Origin: Treponema sp.
Lineage (GTDB): Bacteria; Spirochaetota; Spirochaetia; Treponematales; Breznakiellaceae
Length of the DNA: 37,894 nucleotides
Assembly (NCBI GenBank): GCA_009787835.1
Contig: WQSN01000027.1
Coordinates: 1-37,894, forward strand
Reading direction: 5' to 3'
The notes under the pieces are model-generated. The model was not told the origin of the DNA and made no database searches. It saw nothing but the letters and a program-made list of their open reading frames with translations. A program made the translations under genes and the position numbers. Shown here in pieces: positions 31,771 to 37,894 of this stretch (its first letter is position 1; every line of letters begins with the position of its first letter).

Positions 31771-32103
31771 TTAATCCTGCTGTAATGATAAGTACCTGAT
31801 TTGCATTTTTATTGTATTGGAAGTTTTTTCACATTCTTTATCAATAATCCGGTCAATCATTCCAATTAAACTGTCGTCGTTTGATATTTCCTGAACAGAA
31901 TAAAAGAGCGTTGAAGCGGAAACACGAAGCTCCCTTGTTAATTTCTCCAGTAATTCCGCGGATACAAAAGCAGCGCCGGTCTCGATTGTACTCAGATGTT
32001 TGGGAGTTATACCCAATTTTTCAGACAACTGTTCCTGGGATAGGTATAGTTTCTTTCTATAATGCTTGATATTCGCCCCAAAAACCGCCTTTATCTTCTC
32101 CAT
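31771..32103 (-). CDS. XRE-family transcriptional regulator
   Basis: A 110-aa protein with a Cro/C1-type helix-turn-helix at residues 9-62: I-K-H-Y-R-K-K-L-Y-L-S-Q-E-Q-L-S-E-K-L-G, then K-H-L-S-T-I-E-T-G. A helical C-terminal part of unknown role follows. No Shine-Dalgarno sequence is seen before the ATG at 32103. The decamer CTTAAAGTAT at about 32112-32121 and a close copy near 32171-32180 (both minus strand) flank its upstream region and might be operators. It is divergent from the LpoB/DUF1566 gene. Confidence 0.85.
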   Translation of the reverse strand: MEKIKAVFGANIKHYRKKLYLSQEQLSEKLGITPKHLSTIETGAAFVSAELLEKLTRELRVSASTLFYSVQEISNDDSLIGMIDRIIDKECEKTSNTIKMQIRYLSLQQD

Positions 32104-32192
32104 GTATTTGAATATACTTTAAGCCTGTAATTAATAAACCTTATATTAAGTAATTTATTATAAATAATCATACTTTAAATGTAATAAAAACA

Positions 32193-32291
32193 TTGACAAA
32201 TCCGTATTTTAGGTATATTATTATGTTATTAATTACTTTTCAGGTAAATATTAATATCAAAATACTTTTATTAACGGTATTTCTTAATATT
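32193..32291 (+). promoter_or_regulatory. Promoter and leader hairpin of the LpoB/DUF1566 gene
   Basis: Perfect TTGACA (32193-32198), 17 bases, TATTAT (32216-32221, five of six): the best promoter in the window. The leader of about 120 bases contains a two-part stem: AATATTAA (32247-32254) with TTAATATT (32284-32291), and AAATAC (32260-32265) with GTATTT (32277-32282). Confidence 0.65.
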
Positions 32292-32346
32292 AGAGAAATT
32301 TTAACGCATGTAACAGTAATAAATAATTCAATAAAGGAGTTGAAAA

Positions 32347-33423
32347 ATGAAAAAAATACTGTTTTTTGTATTTTTACCAATTATTGCCAGTGTTATTAAT
32401 GCTCAAACGCTTGATACCACAATTGGAGTTGCCGCCGCGGCGGTCAGCGGAAGCCTGCCAAGAAATTCTACTGTTGTAATGATTGAGTTTGAAACAAATT
32501 CGGAGGAACTCGCCAATCATGTAATTGATGAAATGAACCATAACCTGGTTACAATTGGTTTGATAAGGCCGGTAGAGAGAAGGCGGCTTAATACGATTAG
32601 GTCGGAACTTTCCCTGAACACTCAGGGAGATATAGGCGACGATTTTGCCCAGAGAATCGGCCACATGCTGGGAGCGCAGCATATTATTCTTGGATCTATC
32701 AGTTCCTCCGGCAATCAATACATTCTTCGATTCCGGGCAATTACCACTGAAACCGCCACCATAGTATGGTCATTTTCCCAAAACATCAGAAGCGACACTG
32801 TTTTAGAGAATTTTTTAAGAAGCAGCAGAACGGCCGCAGTCTCAAGCGGAACAGGCGGAGGACAAACACAAACTGCGGCAACACCTGCGGCTACTACCCC
32901 TACCACATACAAAGTTGGCGACACCGGTCCTGCCGGCGGGTTAATTTTTTACGACAAGGGAAACAACTCAGGCGGCTGGCGGTACTTGGAGGCGGCTCCA
33001 GCGGATATAACACAGAGGTTATATCAAACATCGGAAGCTGTCAGCATTGAATCACAGCGGGCTGTAGGAACAGGAAGAGCAAATACCCAGGCAATAATGA
33101 TTCAGGCAAACAACCTTGGAGGCGGCTTCGGCTGGGCAGCTCAGGCTTGCGCTACCTTTACACTCAACGGTTTTGACGACTGGTTCCTGCCGTCACGAGA
33201 TGAACTTAACTTTATGTACGGTAATTTGCATATGCGGAATCTGGGAGGGTTTAGTCCTGATTGGTATTGGTCATCAACCTATGGTAGTAATGATGGTAGT
33301 CAGCGCCGGTGGTGGGCTATAAATTTTTCTGATGGAGGCCATGCCATTCATGTAGGAAATAGAGATGCTCATCAATGGTACCCAGGGCAGCAACTTCGCG
33401 TCCGCCCTATACGGCAGTTTTAA
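32347..33423 (+). CDS. Exported LpoB/CsgG-like plus DUF1566 protein
   Basis: A 358-aa protein with a signal peptide (M-K-K-I-L-F-F-V-F to about A-Q at 19-20). Residues 40-165 resemble the LpoB/CsgG-like fold (V-V-M-I-E-F, E-R-R-R-L-N-T-I-R-S-E-L, L-G-A-Q-H-I-I-L-G-S-I). A Thr/Ala/Gln-rich linker follows at about 170-190. The C-terminal DUF1566/Lcl-type domain runs from about 192 to 358: V-G-D-T-G-P-A-G-G-L-I-F-Y-D-K-G, D-D-W-F-L-P-S-R-D-E-L, Y-W-S-S-T-Y-G, and the end R-V-R-P-I. Such two-part proteins are common in treponemes and lie outside the cytoplasmic membrane. AAAGGAG precedes the ATG. The function is not known; surface recognition is an inference. Confidence 0.85.
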   Translation: MKKILFFVFLPIIASVINAQTLDTTIGVAAAAVSGSLPRNSTVVMIEFETNSEELANHVIDEMNHNLVTIGLIRPVERRRLNTIRSELSLNTQGDIGDDFAQRIGHMLGAQHIILGSISSSGNQYILRFRAITTETATIVWSFSQNIRSDTVLENFLRSSRTAAVSSGTGGGQTQTAATPAATTPTTYKVGDTGPAGGLIFYDKGNNSGGWRYLEAAPADITQRLYQTSEAVSIESQRAVGTGRANTQAIMIQANNLGGGFGWAAQACATFTLNGFDDWFLPSRDELNFMYGNLHMRNLGGFSPDWYWSSTYGSNDGSQRRWWAINFSDGGHAIHVGNRDAHQWYPGQQLRVRPIRQF

Positions 33424-33503
33424 TGCTGAATGTTTGAAAAATTTTCCGTATGGAAGTTTTAATATGTCGGCGGCGACATTAACACCGTAAAGGAGGATTT
33501 TTT

Positions 33504-33707
33504 ATGGAATTTGATGAATGGGAAAAAATGAAAGAGTATGAGGAAGGAAGAGGCGCATATCAGGGCCTTTATGATGGCATGAAACAGACCGTAAATAATC
33601 TGTTTGAAGGCATTAGTAATTATATTTGTGATTCGTGTAATAAAGTTTTTATGAGCGGAGACGCGCAATGCAGTGAATGCGGAAGCTGGAATACTCGTAA
33701 AATATAA
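33504..33707 (+). CDS. Small zinc-ribbon protein
   Basis: A 67-aa protein with an acidic N-terminal half (M-E-F-D-E-W-E-K-M-K-E-Y-E-E-G) and a C-terminal zinc ribbon: I-C-D-S-C-N-K-V and Q-C-S-E-C-G-S-W. Four cysteines in two C-x-x-C knuckles should bind one zinc. The partner is unknown. AAAGGAGG precedes the ATG. The leader and first codons closely match those of the TPR gene at 34949. Confidence 0.8.
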   Translation: MEFDEWEKMKEYEEGRGAYQGLYDGMKQTVNNLFEGISNYICDSCNKVFMSGDAQCSECGSWNTRKI

Positions 33708-33726
33708 ACAAAATAAGGAGGAGATT

Positions 33727-34578
33727 ATGAAAATCAAATTTTTTATATCTATCGGTTTACTGCTTTCAATGGCAGTATGTATTATTGGATGTGCTTCCAC
33801 TGGAGATGGAAAGGCTGAACCTGGTATTTTGACTATTATCAATATCCCCGCGGAGTTTGAAGGAAAATATGTTTCTTTCTCTTGGGATATGGGAACAAAT
33901 AAAAGACCTCAGCTTATTGCAACAGCTACAGATCCGCGAGGGTTATTTGGTGGAAAGCATACAGCTGCAGTTATAAAAGACGGATCAGCAACTTTGATGC
34001 TATTTGAAGATAAACCATTTATAGGTTTACAAGCATTTACAGGAAGCGCAACTATCCCTGTGGAACTGCGTATTAGTGATACGCCGGGAACCATGTATCC
34101 GACAGGTTCGGATAGAGATGGTATGCCGGATTTTATTTTTGAGTCTGTTTCAATAGAAAATGGCGTTGCAGAGATACAATGGGTTAACCCAATTGTTCCA
34201 GGTGTCGTGACAATTTCTGGAATCCTTGATCAATATAATGATTTTGCAACAATAGGCATTGGTTTAAATCAATATAATGTTTCACTTTCAAGTGGCAATA
34301 TAGGATCTGGTGGTTATATAAGTGGCAATATTATTTTTGTCAGTGGATATATACAACAAGGAAAATCAACTACAAAAATATATAAAGAAACACGAGATAA
34401 ATATATGACTTATGATTTTACCGGAACTCAGGATATTATTATTTCTGTTCCCAATGGCAGAAATCCATCAGCAATTGTTGTAGGTGTAGATCCAGCATTT
34501 GATTATTTTTTATTTAGAAATGTTCAAATAACAAGCGGACAAATTGAAATAAATTTTAATCAAGGTACAAAGTTATAA
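33727..34578 (+). CDS. Putative lipoprotein of unknown function
   Basis: A 283-aa protein with a lipoprotein signal peptide: M-K-I-K-F-F-I-S, a hydrophobic run, and lipobox C-I-I-G-C (Cys about residue 23). The mature part is beta-rich, with repeats of S-G-N-I and Y-I-S-G-N motifs near residues 193-215 and no recognised domain. AAGGAGGAG lies before ATG 33727; an in-frame ATG at 33673 lies inside the zinc-ribbon gene. It is followed by a strong hairpin. Confidence 0.8.
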   Translation: MKIKFFISIGLLLSMAVCIIGCASTGDGKAEPGILTIINIPAEFEGKYVSFSWDMGTNKRPQLIATATDPRGLFGGKHTAAVIKDGSATLMLFEDKPFIGLQAFTGSATIPVELRISDTPGTMYPTGSDRDGMPDFIFESVSIENGVAEIQWVNPIVPGVVTISGILDQYNDFATIGIGLNQYNVSLSSGNIGSGGYISGNIIFVSGYIQQGKSTTKIYKETRDKYMTYDFTGTQDIIISVPNGRNPSAIVVGVDPAFDYFLFRNVQITSGQIEINFNQGTKL

Positions 34579-34598
34579 TTTTAAAAAATCGGCACGTC

Positions 34599-34663
34599 AT
34601 TTAGCAAATGGTAACTTTTGAGCCGCCAATTCGGCGGCTCAGATTACCTAAAACGTTATGCGA
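34599..34663. repeat. Perfect hairpin with attC-like outer boxes
   Basis: GAGCCGCC (34620-34627) and GGCGGCTC (34633-34640) pair perfectly around a 5-base loop. GGTAA (34610-34614) and TTACC (34644-34648) extend the stem. Outside lie ATTTAGC (34599-34605, six of seven to RYYYAAC) and GTTATGC (34655-34661, six of seven to GTTRRRY). The 13-mer AAACGTTATGCGA at 34651-34663 recurs at 36285-36297. It is not followed by a T tract, so a standard terminator is unlikely. An integron-type attC site is possible but unproven. Confidence 0.45.
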
Positions 34664-34680
34664 AATAAGGAGATTTAACA

Positions 34681-34866
34681 ATGAACAAACCACGCGCAGT
34701 ACCGGGCTGGTGTCCGTTTTACGACGATTCATTTGATAAATGTTATCTGTCAGAAACAACACCGTCATCAGGCACCCGTGATCAAAAATGCAAGTCTGAT
34801 TCTAATTGCAAAAATAGCGGGAATTATGAGGCTTGGAAAAATGGCAGTAATTACAGGGGAAAGTGA
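34681..34866 (+). CDS. Small Cys-rich protein
   Basis: A 61-aa protein with Cys residues at about 11, 21, 37 and 43 (G-W-C-P-F-Y, K-C-Y, K-C-K, N-C-K). It has no signal peptide and is hydrophilic with Lys, Asn and Ser. It might bind a metal or form disulfides. I do not recognise it. AAGGAG lies eight bases before the ATG. It follows directly after the hairpin at 34599-34663. Confidence 0.65.
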   Translation: MNKPRAVPGWCPFYDDSFDKCYLSETTPSSGTRDQKCKSDSNCKNSGNYEAWKNGSNYRGK

Positions 34867-34948
34867 ATCAGAAGGCGTTGCTGCGGTAATGTCAGAATAG
34901 AAAATTAAATTAATAGCCGTCGGGCTTTAAACGGTAAAGGAGAATTTT

Positions 34949-35659
34949 ATGAATTTTGATGAGTATATTAGTAAAGGCAAGATTTTGGCTAAAGAGGAAA
35001 ATCACAAAATGGCTATTGAGAATTTTCAAGCAGCTTATAATCTTCAACCGGATAATGAAGAAGTTAAACAATTGTTATTAAACAGTCTGGACGCCGCTAC
35101 CTCAGAATCCTTAATAAATGAAGCTACACACCGTATAAACGTATTTGAAGGCACCCGTGGCGTAAAAATAACAGATTTAGAAACAACAATTAAAGAATTT
35201 TCCGATAAAATCAAACTTAATCCAAATGCTTCTTTTCAAAGAGAATTTTTTGGAAGTAACCTAACTGTTTTTGCAAAAGATGTTCTTGGTGATGCATTAT
35301 ATATAAGGAGTCTTTACGCATTATCAAAGAAAGATAATAAGCTGTGTTTAGAAGATCTTAATAAAGCTATTGAATATATTCCGGATAATCCAAAATTCCT
35401 TAACAAGCGCGGTATTGCAAGTGAAAATATTGGTGATTATGATCAAGCCATTACAGACTATAAAAAGTGGATAGAAATAATGCCTGATGATAATAAACCA
35501 AAACAAAAACTTGTTACTGCATATTGTAACCGAGGAGTTATAAGATTTAAAAAAGGTGATTTAAATGGTTCTATTGCTGATTTTGAAGCTTGTTTAAAGA
35601 TAGATGCCAATAATGAACAGGCAATTGGTTGTCTAAAATTTGTTAAATCTAAACAATAA
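34949..35659 (+). CDS. Tetratricopeptide repeat protein
   Basis: A 236-aa cytoplasmic protein without a signal peptide. TPR units are visible at about 5-38 (A-K-E-E-N-H-K-M-A-I-E-N-F-Q-A-A-Y-N-L-Q-P-D-N), 115-150, 151-184 (G-D-Y-D-Q-A-I-T-D-Y-K-K) and 190-225 (G-D-L-N-G-S-I-A-D-F-E-A). TPR solenoids mediate protein-protein contacts; the partner is unknown. AAAGGAG precedes the ATG. Its leader and first codons (M-N-F-D-E-Y) match those of the zinc-ribbon gene at 33504, which suggests a shared 5' end. Confidence 0.85.
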   Translation: MNFDEYISKGKILAKEENHKMAIENFQAAYNLQPDNEEVKQLLLNSLDAATSESLINEATHRINVFEGTRGVKITDLETTIKEFSDKIKLNPNASFQREFFGSNLTVFAKDVLGDALYIRSLYALSKKDNKLCLEDLNKAIEYIPDNPKFLNKRGIASENIGDYDQAITDYKKWIEIMPDDNKPKQKLVTAYCNRGVIRFKKGDLNGSIADFEACLKIDANNEQAIGCLKFVKSKQ

Positions 35660-35686
35660 TGGTTGCAGTAACGAGAAGAATAAAAA

Positions 35687-35770
35687 TTGGATTCGGCATT
35701 ACGATTAAATCCTAATAACGTTGAAACGAAGAATTCTCTATCCCTGCCTGAGAGCACAGGATATAAATAA
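35687..35770 (+). pseudogene. C-terminal remnant of a second TPR gene
   Basis: An open stretch of 27 codons reads L-D-S-A-L-R-L-N-P-N-N-V-E-T-K-N-S-L and ends G-Y-K-stop. This is the end of a TPR unit plus a short tail. It has no start codon, and an in-frame TAA stands just upstream. It lies 28 bases after the intact TPR gene, so it is probably the residue of a duplicated or recombined TPR gene. Confidence 0.55.
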
Positions 35771-35775
35771 ATTTT

Positions 35776-36030
35776 ATGGATTTTAGAAATAAAAAAATAA
35801 CCTTTCGTGACGGGCGAACATATTGCTTTTTAAGCAGTAAACCGGTCGAATCGATCAGCAATAGAAGCATTTGTCTGTTAAATGTTCTGGAAGGAGAAGC
35901 GGATTATTCTTTGTGGTTAATGGAAACAGACGGTGAAGAGGACGCCTTCTTTTGGCCTTATAAAGGCAGCGATACTTTGGATTTAATAAAAGAACTATTG
36001 GAAAAATTTATTGAAACAGCGTTTGATTAG
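35776..36030 (+). CDS. Hypothetical 84-aa acidic protein
   Basis: A soluble protein starting M-D-F-R-N-K-K-I-T-F-R-D-G-R and ending L-I-K-E-L-L-E-K-F-I-E-T-A-F-D. The middle (S-L-W-L-M-E-T-D-G-E-E-D-A-F-F-W-P-Y) is acidic and aromatic. No domain is recognised. No convincing ribosome binding site precedes the ATG, so the start is uncertain. Confidence 0.6.
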   Translation: MDFRNKKITFRDGRTYCFLSSKPVESISNRSICLLNVLEGEADYSLWLMETDGEEDAFFWPYKGSDTLDLIKELLEKFIETAFD

Positions 36031-36042
36031 GAGAATAAAATC

Positions 36043-36228
36043 ATGGCGGATATCAGGGATGTTTACGGTAATGTTACCCATAGGGTAAACGGCAATGAAA
36101 TCAGGGACATTAATGACAGGGTTACCCACAAAATGAACGGCAGCGAAATCAGGGATATTAATGACAGGGTAACCCACAGGATGAATGGCAATGAAATCAG
36201 GGATATAAATGATAGAGTTGTCTATTGA
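36043..36228 (+). CDS. 16-residue tandem-repeat protein with a premature stop
   Basis: A 61-aa product made of perfect-period repeats of R-V-T-H-R-M-N-G-N-E-I-R-D-I-N-D. Three 48-bp units occupy 36073-36120, 36121-36168 and 36169-36216, with a fourth interrupted. After the TGA at 36226-36228 the same frame continues I-N-G-G-E-I-R-D-T-G-D-S-D-A-Y-R-L to a TAA at 36280-36282. A sense codon has therefore probably mutated to TGA. Repeats of the type G-N-x-x-x-R-I-N-G-N-E-I-R-D are seen in predicted beta-flower-like proteins; no function is known. AGGAG lies 10 bases before the ATG. Confidence 0.7.
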   Translation: MADIRDVYGNVTHRVNGNEIRDINDRVTHKMNGSEIRDINDRVTHRMNGNEIRDINDRVVY

Positions 36229-36331
36229 ATAAACGGCGGCGAGATTAGGGATACCGGCGATTCAGACGCTTACAGGCTTTAATGAAACGTTATGCGATAT
36301 ATAAAAACAAACAAATCTTCGGATACCTATC

Positions 36332-37894
36332 TTAAACTCCCCGTTCGCCAATCAGTTTATTTCCCATTTCACGTAACAGATACTTCTGTATCTTGCCGCT
36401 GGATGTAAGCGGGTAACTGTCTATAAAGAATACATATTTGGGGATCTTGAACCTTCCGATTTTACCGCGGCAATAGTCGCGCACTTCTTCTTCGGTCATT
36501 TTTACATCCGGGTGCAGAATTATAAAAGCGCCGACTTCTTCGCCGTACTTTTCGCTGACTATACCCGCGATCTGCACATCTTTAATGCCGGGCATTGTGT
36601 ATAAAAAATCTTCAACTTCTTTGGGTGATATATTTTCACCGCCGCGGATGATTAGGTCTTTTATTCGCCCCGTAACCTTGAAGTTGCCGTTTGCGTCCTT
36701 TACCCCCTGATCTCCTGAATGCAGCCATCCGTTCACATCGATACACGCGGCGGTCGCTTCAGGCATTTTATAGTAACCTTTCATTGTGTTGTAGCCGCGG
36801 CAGCAGAATTCCCCGTGAGCGCCGTCAGGGCACTCTTCACCTGATTCTGTATTGCGGATTGTAACTTCAACGCCGGGTAAAGCGCGGCCTACAGTTTCAA
36901 CTTTTACGGTAATATCATCATCATAACGGGTCTGGGTCATAACAGGAGAAGATTCTGTGAGTCCGTAGCAGATTGTCACTTCTTTCATGTGCATAAGATC
37001 GATCACCTGGCGCATTGTTTCTATTGGGCAGGGAGAACCCGCCATGATACCGGTGCGCAGGCTGGAAAGATCGAACATTTTGAACATGGGATGATTCAAT
37101 TCCGCGATAAACATTGTCGGCACGCCGTAAACCGCCGTGCACTTTTCCTTTTGAATCGTGGCAAGTACGAGTAAAGGATCAAACCATTCAATAAGAGCCG
37201 CGGTTGATCCGTGCGTGAGTATCGCCATCATTCCAAGCACAAGACCGAAACAGTGGAACAGCGGAACGGGAAGGCAGACTATATCATTTTCGCAAAGACG
37301 CTGATTGTCGCCGATACCCAGGCCGTTATTCAAAATATTCCTGTGAGTGAGCATAACGCCCTTTGGAAAACCTGTAGTGCCGCTTGTATACTGCATATTT
37401 ACAACATCATTAGTGCCAAGCGTCGCTTCAATTTCGCGTAACTGCACGGAATCGGTATGTTGTCCCAGAAGCAAAAGTTCGCTGAAACAGAACATTCCGC
37501 GGTGTTTTTGCTGGCCAATGTGGACAACATATTTCAGGAAAGGAAATTTTTCAGAATTGATATTCCCCCTCTGCGAATTTTTTAATTCCGGAACAAGTTC
37601 ATTTGTAATCGCTATATAATCAGAATCGCGCCAGCCGTTAGTCAGGCACAGGCAGACCATATCTGACTGTTTTAAAACAAATTCCAGTTCATGCGATTTG
37701 TAGCCGGTGTTAATTGTAACAAGCACCGCGCCGATTCTCGCGCACGCGAAAAGCACTGTATTCCAATCCGGCACATTGGTTGCCCAAATACCCACATGGT
37801 CACCCTTTTTTATGCCCATAGAGAGCAAACCTTTCGCGAAATCGTCTACCCTTTTATCAAATTCGGCGTATGTAAAACGAAGATTGCGATCCGC
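36332..37894 (-). CDS. AMP-dependent acyl-CoA synthetase (5' end outside the window)
   Basis: Activates a carboxylic acid, probably a fatty acid, as acyl-AMP and then acyl-CoA. The frame is open to the right edge (first visible residues [12 protein letters not shown]), so the start lies beyond 37894. Motifs: the P-loop [12 protein letters not shown] (A3), Y-G-L-T-E-S-S-P-V (A5), [17 protein letters not shown] (A8) and the catalytic lysine in L-T-S-S-G-K-I-Q-K (A10). All active-site motifs are intact. The chain length of the substrate cannot be told from the sequence. It is convergent with the small-gene array; 49 bases separate it from the end of the repeat-protein frame. Confidence 0.93.
   Translation of the reverse strand, partial: ADRNLRFTYAEFDKRVDDFAKGLLSMGIKKGDHVGIWATNVPDWNTVLFACARIGAVLVTINTGYKSHELEFVLKQSDMVCLCLTNGWRDSDYIAITNELVPELKNSQRGNINSEKFPFLKYVVHIGQQKHRGMFCFSELLLLGQHTDSVQLREIEATLGTNDVVNMQYTSGTTGFPKGVMLTHRNILNNGLGIGDNQRLCENDIVCLPVPLFHCFGLVLGMMAILTHGSTAALIEWFDPLLVLATIQKEKCTAVYGVPTMFIAELNHPMFKMFDLSSLRTGIMAGSPCPIETMRQVIDLMHMKEVTICYGLTESSPVMTQTRYDDDITVKVETVGRALPGVEVTIRNTESGEECPDGAHGEFCCRGYNTMKGYYKMPEATAACIDVNGWLHSGDQGVKDANGNFKVTGRIKDLIIRGGENISPKEVEDFLYTMPGIKDVQIAGIVSEKYGEEVGAFIILHPDVKMTEEEVRDYCRGKIGRFKIPKYVFFIDSYPLTSSGKIQKYLLREMGNKLIGERGV

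Noticed and set aside
32193..32399. 68-codon open frame upstream of the LpoB/DUF1566 gene
   Set aside because: It overlaps the promoter and the start of the exported protein and is extremely AT-rich, with no ribosome binding site.

Overview
The window reads as a chromosomal segment of a Treponema-like spirochaete. The signs are a methyl-accepting chemotaxis protein tail of treponemal type, short spirochaetal lipoboxes, several DUF1566, TPR and lipoprotein genes, a tRNA gene without an encoded CCA, and the gene set itself. The genus is inferred from family resemblance, not from a marker gene. Housekeeping blocks alternate with small accessory islands.

Layout. 1-1487: the start of a gene that leaves the window, a five-copy tandem repeat with alternating 145/200-bp units, and a truncated chemotaxis gene tail. 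1363-3113: a candidate mobile unit with 11-bp terminal inverted repeats, carrying a tyrosine recombinase and a rubredoxin. 3111-7993: a four-gene operon hypB - DUF5692-like membrane protein (frameshifted at an A8 tract) - 910-aa iron-sulfur flavoprotein - hypA, which looks like a nickel/redox module. 8160-11101: a HerA/YjgR-like ATPase, two unrecognised genes, and tRNA-Ala(GGC) with a 228-bp mini-element bounded by a 26-bp copy of the tRNA 3' end. 11102-16337: a DUF1848 protein, rlmB, then clpS-clpA-aat, which together make an N-degron recognition and degradation pathway. 16316-20868: a CHASE-GGDEF cyclase, an M18 aminopeptidase and gltX. 20886-26407 (minus strand): rpsP-khpA-rimM-trmD-rplS followed by an HD-GYP gene, yraN, two small genes and mtnN. 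A 122-bp palindrome is inserted in frame inside trmD.

26483-28870 is an accessory island (XRE regulator, lipoprotein, Abi_2-type HEPN gene) framed by two interlocking pairs of direct repeats. 29010-31755 is an ABC importer of the TrpXYZ type. 31771-36282 holds an XRE regulator followed by a run of mostly small plus-strand genes, each with its own ribosome binding site. These include an LpoB/DUF1566 surface protein, zinc-ribbon and Cys-rich miniproteins, a lipoprotein, TPR genes and a 16-residue-repeat protein, and the run is separated by hairpins that recall gene-cassette arrays. 36332-37894 is an acyl-CoA synthetase running out of the window.

The points most worth a second look are the hypB-to-hypA operon, the recombinase unit, the tRNA-Ala mini-element, the trmD palindrome and the nested repeats around the Abi gene. 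Three genes also have a -10 box only 4-6 nt before the start codon and no Shine-Dalgarno sequence, suggesting leaderless mRNAs.
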